Source of the DNA: Spirobacillus cienkowskii | GTDB taxonomy: Bacteria; Bdellovibrionota_B; Oligoflexia; Silvanigrellales; Silvanigrellaceae | Length of the DNA stretch: 64,000 bases | Direction of reading: 5' to 3' | Assembly: GCF_037081835.1 (NCBI RefSeq) | Contig: NZ_CP146516.1 | Location: 1,387,501 to 1,451,500, forward strand | Shown here: piece by piece, positions 37,952 to 47,590 of the stretch | Numbering within the stretch: position 1 is the stretch's first letter | Layout: the number at the start of each line of letters is the position of its first letter | Program-made: the position numbers and the translations under genes | Notes under the pieces: generated by a model | What the model was told of the DNA's origin: nothing | Database searches by the model: none | What the model saw: the letters and a program-made list of their open reading frames with translations, nothing else

Positions 37952-39331
37952 ATGAAAAAGAAAATAATAATTGGATTAGCACTCACCGCGTCATTACTGT
38001 ACTTTGGGATTTCTTGCGGCAAAAAAGAAAATGCAAGTGTGATATCAGAGTCAACAGGAACTTCTGAGTCTGTTGAACTCACTGTTGCACCTACCCCAGA
38101 AGCTCCGCCTGCTCCAGAAACTCCTGTAGCTGCAGTAGCTCCAGAAACTCCTGTAGTTGCAGAGGTTGTAGAAGTTAAGGCCAAACCTAACCCGCCTGAC
38201 CTAGTTAGTATAGAAAATGACGCAATATACAAAACGCAATTACTTTCTGCATACCGTACAATTATTGAAGTTAATAACAATCTTAATCTCCCATTTTTAA
38301 ATGATATTGTTACAAAATTTAACCAGGAAGACAAAATACATTATGATAACGCTAAAAGAAACTTAGATAGAGGAACATTTAATCAAACCAGAATTAATAT
38401 AATTAACTCTACAAGTAATCTTTATCAATTACTTGTAACTCCAAATACGACAATAACATACCAAGATCTCTACTATAAACTTAGTAAGCTCACTGAAGAA
38501 ATTAAAGGTCTAAAAACTATTACTGATAACTTTATTGAGCGATTAAATATGGCACCAATGACGAAAAAAGCAAAAAATGATATTATCAAAGGAACTAATG
38601 CAGATCCAAATAAAGGATTTATTGGGTTTCAAAAAATTAACGAAAAATACAATGGTATAAAATTTAATAAAAAGACGATAAATAATGAAGAAATAATTGA
38701 TACTGATTGGATTACAGAAAAAAATAGTGGTTACACTCCGCCCTCTGCAGTGGCAGAGGAGGCACCAAAAGACCCATCTCTTGTTACGTTGACGCATGAC
38801 AAAAGATATAAAGAGCAATTACTTACTAAATATCGTAAATTCCTTGAGATAGATTTTAACCTTAAATCACCATTTTATAATGATATTGTAAAAGGCATTA
38901 ATACTGTTGAAAAAGGTTATTATGATAATTCTATGTCTCAAACATTAGTAGCACGTTTATTTGATCAAAAACGAATTGATATTATCAATTCAACAAGTAC
39001 ACTTCATAAATTATTAGTAACCCCTAACACCAACAAGACATATCGAGAAATTTATTTTAAACTTAGTAAGATACTTTATGAAATAAACGAATTAAAAATA
39101 TCAGTTGATAGTTTTAATAGACCGATACAAAATTCAATGCCTAGTCAATTATCTCAAAGTTCTAAAAACTCTATTTTAAGTGGTACAAATTCAGACTTTA
39201 CAAAAGGGTTTATTGGTTTTCTTAAAATATATGAAATTTACAATGCCATGGCATTCTTAAAAACAAATTCAGAGGAAATTACTCCTTTTGATTGGCAAAA
39301 AGAAGAACAAAATGGTTACTCTCCAAATTAA
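37952..39331 (+). CDS. Tandem lipoprotein paralogue C (two repeat units)
   Basis: 459 residues; signal peptide and lipobox FGISC nearly identical to paralogue B. The linker after the Cys is Pro/Ala/Val/Glu-rich with two PETPV repeats (residues ~50-75), an extended spacer that could lift the repeats from the membrane. Two family units follow (about residues 88-245 and 280-455), each with IINSTS, LLVTPNT, TYxxxYxKLSK and KGFIGF. AGAGG precedes the ATG. The stop overlaps the convergent gene by four bases and lies in a hairpin loop. No known domain. Confidence 0.78.
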   Translation: MKKKIIIGLALTASLLYFGISCGKKENASVISESTGTSESVELTVAPTPEAPPAPETPVAAVAPETPVVAEVVEVKAKPNPPDLVSIENDAIYKTQLLSAYRTIIEVNNNLNLPFLNDIVTKFNQEDKIHYDNAKRNLDRGTFNQTRINIINSTSNLYQLLVTPNTTITYQDLYYKLSKLTEEIKGLKTITDNFIERLNMAPMTKKAKNDIIKGTNADPNKGFIGFQKINEKYNGIKFNKKTINNEEIIDTDWITEKNSGYTPPSAVAEEAPKDPSLVTLTHDKRYKEQLLTKYRKFLEIDFNLKSPFYNDIVKGINTVEKGYYDNSMSQTLVARLFDQKRIDIINSTSTLHKLLVTPNTNKTYREIYFKLSKILYEINELKISVDSFNRPIQNSMPSQLSQSSKNSILSGTNSDFTKGFIGFLKIYEIYNAMAFLKTNSEEITPFDWQKEEQNGYSPN

Positions 39332-39342
39332 AAAGTAACCAT
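39312..39342. terminator. Hairpin shared by two convergent genes
   Basis: ATGGTTACT and its perfect complement enclose 13 bases that contain the overlapping stop codons of paralogue C and the gene on the other strand. The T run is poor on the plus strand and absent on the minus strand. Confidence 0.55.
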
Positions 39343-39963
39343 AAAATTATAAAATTCTTTTAGCTGCTCCCAAATTGTTAACGAATTTTCGGTAGCCGTA
39401 ATTTTTAAACCAAGATAAACAGCCAATACAACCAAACTCCAAAAGATAAAAAAATGAAAATATTTTTTTATAAAACGAACAATTGTATTTTTACGATTGT
39501 TTTCAAATTCAATTTTTAATATATTTTGTAAATTATTCCATCCGTTAATATAATTTTCAAAAGCTTTTCGCTCTAAAGTTAAAAAGTAATGTTGCGTTGC
39601 CTTAGCATCCAGAGCTGCCAACTCATTGGCAGCACAATTGTCTAACAGCCATTGAGCTCGGCGACTTTTAATTTCTTCGAGAGCACAATAAACAAATCGT
39701 TTTTTAAAGTATGAGTAAGAAAAAAATAAGAAAAATCGGCTAAAAGAATATTTTGTAGTACGAGCCAGGATTATTTTAAAAATAAAGTTAAAAGACCCTG
39801 AAATTTCTGGAGAACCAGAAGGGATATTCAGAAAGAGAGCAAGCTTAAAGTAAGCATTTGTACTCATATCAAGCGAATCAATTTCGGTTCCTATTGCATC
39901 GAGCAAAACCAATTCTTGACTGATGCGGCTTCTTTTACTATAAGTACTTGAAGATGTGTTCAC
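39328..39963 (-). CDS. Hypothetical membrane-anchored protein
   Basis: 211 residues. A first hydrophobic patch lies around residues 60-85 (FNFIFKIILARTTKYSFSRFFLFFSY). A charged helical stretch follows (LEEIKSRRAQWLLDNCAANELAALDA), and a clear transmembrane helix lies near residues 165-190 (YFHFFIFWSLVVLAVYLGL). No family is recognised. The GTG start overlaps the stop of the small Cys-rich gene upstream by four bases, so the pair is translationally coupled. It ends overlapping lipoprotein paralogue C. Confidence 0.6.
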   Translation of the reverse strand: MNTSSSTYSKRSRISQELVLLDAIGTEIDSLDMSTNAYFKLALFLNIPSGSPEISGSFNFIFKIILARTTKYSFSRFFLFFSYSYFKKRFVYCALEEIKSRRAQWLLDNCAANELAALDAKATQHYFLTLERKAFENYINGWNNLQNILKIEFENNRKNTIVRFIKKYFHFFIFWSLVVLAVYLGLKITATENSLTIWEQLKEFYNFMVTF

Positions 39964-40229
39964 AAAAGGTCTATCTCGCTAAAATTTCCTAACCCACTGA
40001 CTTCTGGCAAATACTCCAAATCGTTCTTAGGAACAAGTACTTGACGTTCAGCACCTTTAACATAAGCCAAAAACCGTGGACATTCTTTATGTGAATTTTC
40101 TTTAAACGGTGCAAATGCACACAACGCTCCACAAGCAGATTTAACCCCACACACATCGCTAAGAACTATTTTTCCATGTGTATCAACCACCCCTTGCTTA
40201 ACATGATATGGACATCTGCTCTCTTTCAT
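39960..40229 (-). CDS. Small cysteine-rich protein
   Basis: About 89 residues without a signal peptide. Cys residues are spaced as CPYHV near the start, then CGVKSACGALC and ECPRF, five in all, suggesting a zinc or iron-sulfur site. The C-terminus is plain. The ATG at 40229 is six bases after GGAG; an ATG 12 bases upstream overlaps that site. It is coupled by a 4-base overlap to the membrane protein gene that follows. I recognise no family. Confidence 0.6.
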   Translation of the reverse strand: MKESRCPYHVKQGVVDTHGKIVLSDVCGVKSACGALCAFAPFKENSHKECPRFLAYVKGAERQVLVPKNDLEYLPEVSGLGNFSEIDLL

Positions 40230-40533
40230 TTTGAACTCCATAACAAAACAACAAATTTAAGAGACAAAACAAACGTAATATAATAATTTAATTACTAATT
40301 CATTTCACTAGTAAATCATAACAGTTTTTTCTAGTCAAATATTTCACCAAGCAAATTTTAATTTTTAAATTAAATACATATGTCATTTTTTTGAACATAT
40401 TAAAATGTGAACAAAATCTGTTATTTTCTGAACAAAAATAAAAATTTTTAAATAAAATTAAATTTTTAATTAAATTTTTAATTACTGATTTTATAAAATC
40501 AGAAAAACATCTCATTTAAAGAAAGAATTAAAA
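40230..40533. promoter_or_regulatory. AT-rich gap upstream of dprA with an 18-base palindrome
   Basis: No gene is seen. CTGATTTTATAAAATCAG at 40485-40502 is a perfect 18-base palindrome about 30 bases before the dprA start, a candidate operator. TGAACA occurs three times in the 80 bases upstream of it. The rest is very AT-rich. Confidence 0.35.
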
Positions 40534-41418
40534 ATGAACAACAAAATCAACAATACCGAATATTGGTTATTACAAACCCAACTAAAACATAAATTATTAA
40601 GAACTATAACACAATATTTAAAAAACGACTCTAATAATCATTTGGTAGACTTAAGTTTTATAAAAAAACAATTCAATATCAATATAGAAGAAAAAAATGC
40701 TAATAAAAAAAATATCATATCTCGATTTGAACTCGAAAAAATATTAAGCAAACCTTTTATGCATCCTGCACTTTTAGCATTTGAATATTTGGGTAACATT
40801 CAAATTCTCAATCAGCCAATTGTCGCGATTATTGGTTCGAGACGTCCAACATATTATGGCCGCCAGCAAACTCATCACTTTGCAAAAACACTTGCCGAAC
40901 ATGGAATGACAATTGTCTCAGGAGGAGCTTTAGGAATCGATGCTATTGCCAACGCAGTCGGACATGAATATGGTAGCTCGTGCGCAGTCATTGGCAGTGG
41001 TATAGAAAAACCATACCCTGCCTCAAATATTAAATTATTTCATTCATTAACAGCATCAAATCGAGGTTTAGTTTTGAGTGAGTTCAATTCAGAAGACATT
41101 GCACAAAAATGGAATTTTCCTCGTAGAAATATTTCAATTGCAGCACTTGCTGATTTTATACTAGTCATTGAAGCAAAAATTACCAGTGGTAGTTTGATTA
41201 CAGCTCATGCAGCACTTGATCTTGGTATTGATGTTGGAGCTTTACCTGGCGATATCAATAGAGCAAATAGCTGCGGCACAATTGAACTCATCAAAAATGG
41301 AGCTTTTTGCATAAAAACGCCCTACGATGTGATTGAGCGAGTTCAATATATAACAAAAACTTACAGAAAAAACGATTTATTTAGCAATAAAGGTTTATAT
41401 GGAGAAAGAATTTTTTGA
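40534..41418 (+). CDS. dprA: DNA-processing protein DprA
   Basis: Rossmann-like single-stranded-DNA binder that loads RecA on incoming DNA in transformation. 294 residues. Family motifs: AIIGSRRPTYYGRQQ, MTIVSGGALGIDAIA, GSGIEKPYPASN, WNFPRRNISIAALAD, and EAKITSGSLITAHAALDLGID followed by GALPGDI. The N-terminal ~85 residues are poorly conserved and there is no C-terminal winged helix, so it is a compact form. Its last 20 bases overlap addB, and addA follows, placing DNA uptake next to end resection. Confidence 0.93.
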   Translation: MNNKINNTEYWLLQTQLKHKLLRTITQYLKNDSNNHLVDLSFIKKQFNINIEEKNANKKNIISRFELEKILSKPFMHPALLAFEYLGNIQILNQPIVAIIGSRRPTYYGRQQTHHFAKTLAEHGMTIVSGGALGIDAIANAVGHEYGSSCAVIGSGIEKPYPASNIKLFHSLTASNRGLVLSEFNSEDIAQKWNFPRRNISIAALADFILVIEAKITSGSLITAHAALDLGIDVGALPGDINRANSCGTIELIKNGAFCIKTPYDVIERVQYITKTYRKNDLFSNKGLYGERIF

Positions 41419-44188
41419 AAGAACTCCGTTTTTAAATCACTATCAAGCCATTAAAGAATTTGCAAATTTATTTTGTGAAGGGTTTTCAAAAAATTCTGAT
41501 TTGTCTTATTCTGTGGTGTGTGAACGCAAAGAAGATATTATTAGTGTCAGAAATCAGTTATTTTACGAAATCAACTTAATACTGAATCATAATGATAATT
41601 CCACACTATGTGGAATTTCTATGTACACACTTGATGAACTTGCCAGAAATTTTTGCGCCTCCATTGCAAGCTCAACAGAAAAAAACACTCTAAATGAAAT
41701 TCCTAGTTTTATTTTTAAACCATATTTAGATATTACGACTCAAGAAAAATTAGTTGAATACATCCTTTATTTTTATGGCTATTTTAATAACGATGCCTTA
41801 CCTATTGCAAAACAAATTTTATCTTTTATTGATTTTCAATGGCCAGAAGATTACAATTTTGCAAAATTACTTATTAATACACAAAATAAAGAAAATATCA
41901 ATACTGTTCAAGAAATTAATGAATCTTCTTTAAGACAAATATTAGCCACATATCATTACGCAATATATGAACTTAATAACTACTGCAGACTACAAAATTT
42001 AGTGACTGAATACTTACAATTTAATTACATAAAACATATACATGAAATCAATGAAAATCCTCATTTAAATTTCGTACTCCCTAATAAATTTTTATCAGGA
42101 AATATTCTTTGGATTTCTGCACCAGAGTTTAAAACTCAAAACAACTTAATAACCAATAACAACAATCACGAAAATGCTATAAAACCAGGAAATTTTCAAA
42201 AATATTTTATTGAAGAATTTAAAAATTATATTTTGAAAACAAGAGATATATTATATAAAAATAATTCTTGTTTTTTTAATTCTCGTTTTATAATTTCTGA
42301 AACAAATAAAGAATTAAATAATAATAACATAAGTTTTTATGTGGCAGAAAATAAACACTGCTTTGTAAAAAAAGTAGAAGAATTAAAAATTGAAAATAAC
42401 AATTTTATCCTATTAGGAGATTTTAATCCTGGAAAACTTTGCGAAATAGATCTAAATGCCAATGGAGCGTATCCTATTTCTCAACAATTTTATAATGCTT
42501 GGAAAAATAATGATAAAAATTTTACAAAATATTCAGAAGTATTTCCACAAATTGACAAAAATTACAATGACTTTATTGAATATATATCGCTAATAACTAA
42601 TGAAAAATATTTAAAAAATATAGGAAAAGAATATAATATTGTAGGTCATTCTTTAAGTATTGATTTTTTAGAAGAACTTTTTAAAAAAATTGCTTCAAAA
42701 GAAACTGTAAACTTAGGTTTAGAAAATATTTTTGCTTCTTTTCCAAAGGTATTATCTCTTTTTTCTTGTAAAAACAATCCAAATAAATTAATTATTATTG
42801 GTCGTATTCATGCACCAACTAGTTCAAGTTTTCATGTTAAAGTTTTAAATAACGCTATTTCACTACTAAAAAAACAAAATATAAAAATTGACCATCCTGC
42901 AAGCGAAATCATGTATCGTGGTTTCTGGAAAAATCTTTTAAGTCATGAAGTTACTATTGATTTTTATCTTGAAAGTATTAATGAACTTGATAATTTTCCG
43001 AGCTATCTCAAACCTCAAAAAAATATTATTAAGTTTGGAAAAAAATTTATTGAAACTCCTGTTAGTAAGATAATTAAAAAATTTTCTCCTCAAAATGAAA
43101 AAAAATTACTGAATGATTGGAGAAAATATTTAAATACTTCTAATAATAAAATATCAATCACTGGTTTTGAACGATATGTGAATTGTCCTTTACAGTTTTT
43201 CTTATCAGAAGTGATTGGAATTAAAAAAAATCAATATGACATTTTAAAATCAGAAAATGAACAAATTGGAATTTCTTTACACTTTCTTGCTGAGCAATTT
43301 ATGACTCGCCTTGTATCAAGCTTAGGAAACGCTAATTATGCTAAAGTTATGCTCCCAATATACAATGACATTATTCAATGCTTAAAAAATGAAAAATTAT
43401 TTCTTACCAGTAAAAAAGAAATTTGGGTTAAAGCAATTTATTGCCAAATTGAAAAACATGGGACGTTGTTTGAAAATTCAATTAAATTAGCATTTGAAGA
43501 AGCCCTTAATATTATTTGGCAACCTATTAATCTAAAAAATATGTCTGAATTTAATTTAGCACAATTTCGAGAAGTTGTTAAAAGAACATTTTTCAGATTT
43601 TTAAAAATTGAAGCAAAATTAGCAGAAAATTTAACCAATTGTTTAACTGGCATTGAAAGAGAAAGGCCAGTAAATATTAACTTAGGAGGCGTTAATCTTT
43701 CTGGAAAAATTGATAGAATTGATGCCACACCCAACGGCCTTCACATTATTGATTATAAAACAACACAAATTTCAAAAACAGAAAAAAAACTCGCTTTGTT
43801 ACCTTCTGATTTAAAAAATTGCAAATCCTCTAAGCTTTCAGTTCAAGGAGCTTTATATTGTTTAGCATGGTCAAAAAATCATCTTTTAGATGATGAAGAC
43901 TATAGAGACAGTATTCATTCGTTTTCATTATTTCAATTAAAAAATTTAGATGACTTCTCTAACCCAATTTTATCATATAATTTTACCCCTAAATTAACAC
44001 CAAGTGAATCAATTTATAATTCTTTATTTCAAGAATATAGCGAGTATGCCTTACGCCTAAAAGATGGTAATTTTTACCCTAATCCGCTTCATACTAAAAC
44101 ATGTGACTTTTGTGATTTTAATAAAATTTGTCCTGCAGTTGTGCTCAATAATTTTAATTCAGATGGAGATTGCGAAGAAAATGAATAA
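41399..44188 (+). CDS. addB: AddB-like nuclease subunit of the AddAB helicase-nuclease
   Basis: 929 residues, a PD-(D/E)XK nuclease that pairs with the AddA helicase to resect double-strand breaks. The C-terminal nuclease has GKIDRIDATPNGLHIIDYKTTQ (around residues 769-788) with the catalytic Asp and Lys. An iron-sulfur staple of four Cys is visible: one in YVNCPLQFF (around 596) and CDFCDFNKIC (902, 905, 911), as in AddB and Cas4. The N-terminal region has no Walker A that I can see, so the helicase fold is probably inactive, and it is highly divergent. AAAGG precedes the ATG inside the end of dprA. Confidence 0.88.
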   Translation: MEKEFFERTPFLNHYQAIKEFANLFCEGFSKNSDLSYSVVCERKEDIISVRNQLFYEINLILNHNDNSTLCGISMYTLDELARNFCASIASSTEKNTLNEIPSFIFKPYLDITTQEKLVEYILYFYGYFNNDALPIAKQILSFIDFQWPEDYNFAKLLINTQNKENINTVQEINESSLRQILATYHYAIYELNNYCRLQNLVTEYLQFNYIKHIHEINENPHLNFVLPNKFLSGNILWISAPEFKTQNNLITNNNNHENAIKPGNFQKYFIEEFKNYILKTRDILYKNNSCFFNSRFIISETNKELNNNNISFYVAENKHCFVKKVEELKIENNNFILLGDFNPGKLCEIDLNANGAYPISQQFYNAWKNNDKNFTKYSEVFPQIDKNYNDFIEYISLITNEKYLKNIGKEYNIVGHSLSIDFLEELFKKIASKETVNLGLENIFASFPKVLSLFSCKNNPNKLIIIGRIHAPTSSSFHVKVLNNAISLLKKQNIKIDHPASEIMYRGFWKNLLSHEVTIDFYLESINELDNFPSYLKPQKNIIKFGKKFIETPVSKIIKKFSPQNEKKLLNDWRKYLNTSNNKISITGFERYVNCPLQFFLSEVIGIKKNQYDILKSENEQIGISLHFLAEQFMTRLVSSLGNANYAKVMLPIYNDIIQCLKNEKLFLTSKKEIWVKAIYCQIEKHGTLFENSIKLAFEEALNIIWQPINLKNMSEFNLAQFREVVKRTFFRFLKIEAKLAENLTNCLTGIERERPVNINLGGVNLSGKIDRIDATPNGLHIIDYKTTQISKTEKKLALLPSDLKNCKSSKLSVQGALYCLAWSKNHLLDDEDYRDSIHSFSLFQLKNLDDFSNPILSYNFTPKLTPSESIYNSLFQEYSEYALRLKDGNFYPNPLHTKTCDFCDFNKICPAVVLNNFNSDGDCEENE

Positions 44189-47100
44189 ATTTACTGCAGA
44201 ACAACTTCAATGTATTGATTTTTTTCCGAATGCTAAAGATACTTATCAACATTTATTAATTGAAGCCGGTGCTGGTGCAGGTAAAACTGAGGTATTGACC
44301 AAAAGAACAACATGGCTTCTCAGGCAAAAAAAAATCAATCCAGCACACATTTATATTGTCACATTTTCTCGAGACGCAACAACGCAAATTCAAAAAAGAA
44401 TTGAAAAAGAATTATTGCAAATTCCAGAATTGTCTGAGTTATGTTCATTTGTTAATATTTCTACAATTGATAGTTTTTTTTCGGATTTGGTTAACTGTAT
44501 TTATCCGTCTTGGTGGGAAAAATCTAAAAAAAATAATAGATATTCTATGCCACCTAAACTACAACTCATTGACGAAATCAATGTTCAACAAGATACATTA
44601 AATGCTATTCATTTTTTTTTAAATAACACGTTACATGATAAAGATAATTTATCTTATGCAATAGACTTTATTTTAGCAGGTGGCTTAAAAAAAGGTTTTA
44701 TTCAAAATCAAGGAACAATTGATAATATTTTAAAAACCATGAGTTCCGAAACTTTTCTTGCTGCTAACACAAATGAACTAAGAATTGCAGCACAAGAAAT
44801 GCACCCAGCAACTTCTTTTTTAATAGATAATTTTCATAAAATTGCAAGAACTCTTTATGAGCAAAGGATCCAGCGCGGCGAATTTACTTATGCTGATAGA
44901 ACTGTTTTTTTAAGTGAAAACTTGTCAAATAATATTCCAGTTCAACTAAAAGAATTAATTGTTGATGAATATCAAGACACAAATTCTATTCAACATAGTA
45001 TTTTATTTAATATGGTGCTAGAACTTAAAGCACGAATGGTCGTGGTTGGAGATCCTAAACAGAGTATTTATGGCTTTAGAAATGCTAGTGTCGATGTTTT
45101 TCAAAGTCTTAAAACACAACATACCTGGAAGCATATAGAACTTAAAAAAAATTTTCGCTCAAATAAAACTCTTCTACAAGAAATTAATAAACTTTCAGAT
45201 ATTTCTTTTGCATGGCAAAATCCAAATTTCCCTATTGAGTTTAAAAATTCTTACTTTTACAATCAATCTTTAAAAAAGTATATTCCAGCTAACGCACTTG
45301 AATACGGTGAAAAAGAAACAAAAAATGATTCTGAAATTCAAAATGAAATACCATCTTCTATATATATAGTAACAACATCTATAAATAAAGATCGTTTAAA
45401 AAATATTGATATTAATACAAATAATATTAAATTTGAAGAATATTCACTTCTTGTTTTTGCAGATTTTATTAAAAAATTTCAAGCTAAAAATAACATAAAT
45501 TGGGATAAAATTGTAGTACTATGCGAAGAAAATAATGATGTTCAAAAAATCACAGAAGTTTTAAAAAATAATAGTATTCCAGTTCAAAGTACTACGAAAA
45601 AAGATATTAAAAATTTACGATTTTTAGAAAACCAAGTTGCTTTGTGTTTAGCAAAATATCTTGTAGGAGAAGCTGATGATTTTGATCTTTATTTAATAAT
45701 GCAAAGCCCTATTTCTCCGTTAACTCACGAAGAAATTGAAATGCACTTTACCTTTGCCAAAAAAAATGAGTCATTCGATAATACTTTTATAAACTTACTT
45801 AACTCTTATAGAAATATTGCAAAAGATAATTTTTTTTATGCCTGGCAAGTTTTGCGTTGGAAGTTAGTTTTACTTCATGTTGATGAAAAAAGTCGTTATG
45901 AAGCAAGCATTTTTTGTGCAAAAATGGACTTGTTTTCTAGTATATTATCAAAAAAACTAGAATCGCCAACGTTTAGAGATAAAATTGAAAATAAAATTTT
46001 AGCATTGTTAGGAGCACAAGAAAATCAATCCACAATTATAAAAAATTTGCTATTTCCTAATTGTGTTAATGATTGGGAAATAGAGGCTTGGGATAGCGAA
46101 AATTGTATATCAGACTGTTTTCTTGAAGTCAAAACTGTTCATAGGGCAAAAGGTCTTGAATGGGATTATGTCTGTTTTTATCCAAAATTTGGCAGAGCAA
46201 AAACATATAATAATTTTAATGTGTATCTTAGCGACAATCATATGGATATTTGTTGGCTAAACGAAGATGATAATAAATTATCGATTGTTAACTGGATTAA
46301 AAATCCTAGTTTCCAAGAAATTGATAATCTAAAAATTTATGATTCTAAAGGAAACTTTAAAAAAACATGCTTTTTTTCAAAACTTAGAAAACAAGCAGAA
46401 GAGCTTTTTGAAAGACAAAGAGTTTTTTATACAGCTTTTACCCGGGCAAAAAAATCACTTATCCTTTTTCAACCTAAAACACAAAAAAAACATGGTTATA
46501 GAGATATTTTAGCAAATTATTCACCAAATGAAAATTTTTCTTTTCAAAAATACCTCGAAGAAGACGTTTATTTAAGGTATTTAGATTTAAATTTTGAACT
46601 TAAAGAAAATTTAAAAACAAAAAATAAAAAATTAAAGATAAATTTTAATAATACAATTTCTGAACCGTGGTTTCAACAAGAAGAAATTGAGCCAAAACCT
46701 TTAACTAATAAAAATAATGGTGTTGAATATTATGATTATGGTCCAAATTTTATTGAAAATATTTACTTAGAGTCAAAGAAAAAAAATACAACTAATTTTG
46801 ATTTTGAGAGTATTGATTATAATTTTTTTGATTTAAGTAAAGTTATTAATAATGACTCTAATACTTCTATTTTAGAAAACTATACTCCATATTCGATCAA
46901 AAATATACTTTGTGATATTAAACAAAAAAAACAGCAAATTATTAATAAAACAAAGGGTATTCATTTTCATGCAGCAGCTGAAAATAATAAAATAATTAAA
47001 AATTCATTTCAAAATTTAGTAGAAAAGAATTCAATTAAATATTTTCATGAGTTAGAAATTTGGACTCCAAAAAATAATCATTTAAATTTTATAGAAACAT

Positions 47101-47501
47101 CAAGAAAAATTATTGATTTTTTAAGTATTTTATGTTTTGATAATTTTTTAGAATTAAATATTAAAAAAATATACTGCATCAATACAAATAAAGTAATTGA
47201 ATTTGATGAGTTTTTAAATCAATTTAGAAATATTGAAAATATAATATTAATTCTAGATTACAAAACAGGTGTTTTTAAAAATCAGCATATTTCACAAATT
47301 AAAACATACCTGGAAATCATAAATCCTCTCAATCAAAATTTATTATCTTCTATTGGAGTTAATAAACAAACACGTTATTTGCAAATTGGATGCTTATGCT
47401 ATAATAATAAAATTAATTTTGAAATAAGTTTAGAATTCAACGGGCAAAATTTGCCTTTTCATTATTTTTCACAAAATGAGCTGCTTTTTTTTCTTGTATA
47501 G
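44181..47501 (+). CDS. addA: AddA-like UvrD-family helicase-nuclease
   Basis: About 1107 residues. SF1A helicase motifs: Walker A LIEAGAGAGKTEVLTKR, motif Ia VTFSRDATTQI, motif II IVDEYQDTNS, motif III VVGDPKQSIYGFRNAS, motif V VKTVHRAKGLEWDY and motif VI FYTAFTRAKKSL. A C-terminal nuclease domain carries LILDYKTGVFKNQHISQIKTY (around residue 1028). The N-terminus MNKFTAEQLQCIDF is the usual Q-motif start. It overlaps the end of addB by eight bases; an alternative ATG lies 18 bases upstream. With addB it forms the RecBCD-equivalent; Chi recognition cannot be inferred. Confidence 0.9.
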   Translation: MNKFTAEQLQCIDFFPNAKDTYQHLLIEAGAGAGKTEVLTKRTTWLLRQKKINPAHIYIVTFSRDATTQIQKRIEKELLQIPELSELCSFVNISTIDSFFSDLVNCIYPSWWEKSKKNNRYSMPPKLQLIDEINVQQDTLNAIHFFLNNTLHDKDNLSYAIDFILAGGLKKGFIQNQGTIDNILKTMSSETFLAANTNELRIAAQEMHPATSFLIDNFHKIARTLYEQRIQRGEFTYADRTVFLSENLSNNIPVQLKELIVDEYQDTNSIQHSILFNMVLELKARMVVVGDPKQSIYGFRNASVDVFQSLKTQHTWKHIELKKNFRSNKTLLQEINKLSDISFAWQNPNFPIEFKNSYFYNQSLKKYIPANALEYGEKETKNDSEIQNEIPSSIYIVTTSINKDRLKNIDINTNNIKFEEYSLLVFADFIKKFQAKNNINWDKIVVLCEENNDVQKITEVLKNNSIPVQSTTKKDIKNLRFLENQVALCLAKYLVGEADDFDLYLIMQSPISPLTHEEIEMHFTFAKKNESFDNTFINLLNSYRNIAKDNFFYAWQVLRWKLVLLHVDEKSRYEASIFCAKMDLFSSILSKKLESPTFRDKIENKILALLGAQENQSTIIKNLLFPNCVNDWEIEAWDSENCISDCFLEVKTVHRAKGLEWDYVCFYPKFGRAKTYNNFNVYLSDNHMDICWLNEDDNKLSIVNWIKNPSFQEIDNLKIYDSKGNFKKTCFFSKLRKQAEELFERQRVFYTAFTRAKKSLILFQPKTQKKHGYRDILANYSPNENFSFQKYLEEDVYLRYLDLNFELKENLKTKNKKLKINFNNTISEPWFQQEEIEPKPLTNKNNGVEYYDYGPNFIENIYLESKKKNTTNFDFESIDYNFFDLSKVINNDSNTSILENYTPYSIKNILCDIKQKKQQIINKTKGIHFHAAAENNKIIKNSFQNLVEKNSIKYFHELEIWTPKNNHLNFIETSRKIIDFLSILCFDNFLELNIKKIYCINTNKVIEFDEFLNQFRNIENIILILDYKTGVFKNQHISQIKTYLEIINPLNQNLLSSIGVNKQTRYLQIGCLCYNNKINFEISLEFNGQNLPFHYFSQNELLFFLV

Positions 47502-47590
47502 AAAATCTACCTATTAAAATTTCGACATTTTATTTGACCGCAGTATAAAAAAAAGTAAGAATTTTATAAATCTATTTAGTAAGGTAAATA

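Larger units (their letters stand above)
35666..39331 (+). repeat. Array of five ~160-residue lipoprotein units in three genes
   Basis: Units occur as 1, 2 and 2 in three tandem genes. Shared landmarks are RIxIINSTSxLYxLLVT, TYQELYYKLSK and KGFIGFxKI. Signal-peptide DNA is nearly the same in all three, so gene duplication was followed by unit duplication. Confidence 0.75.
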
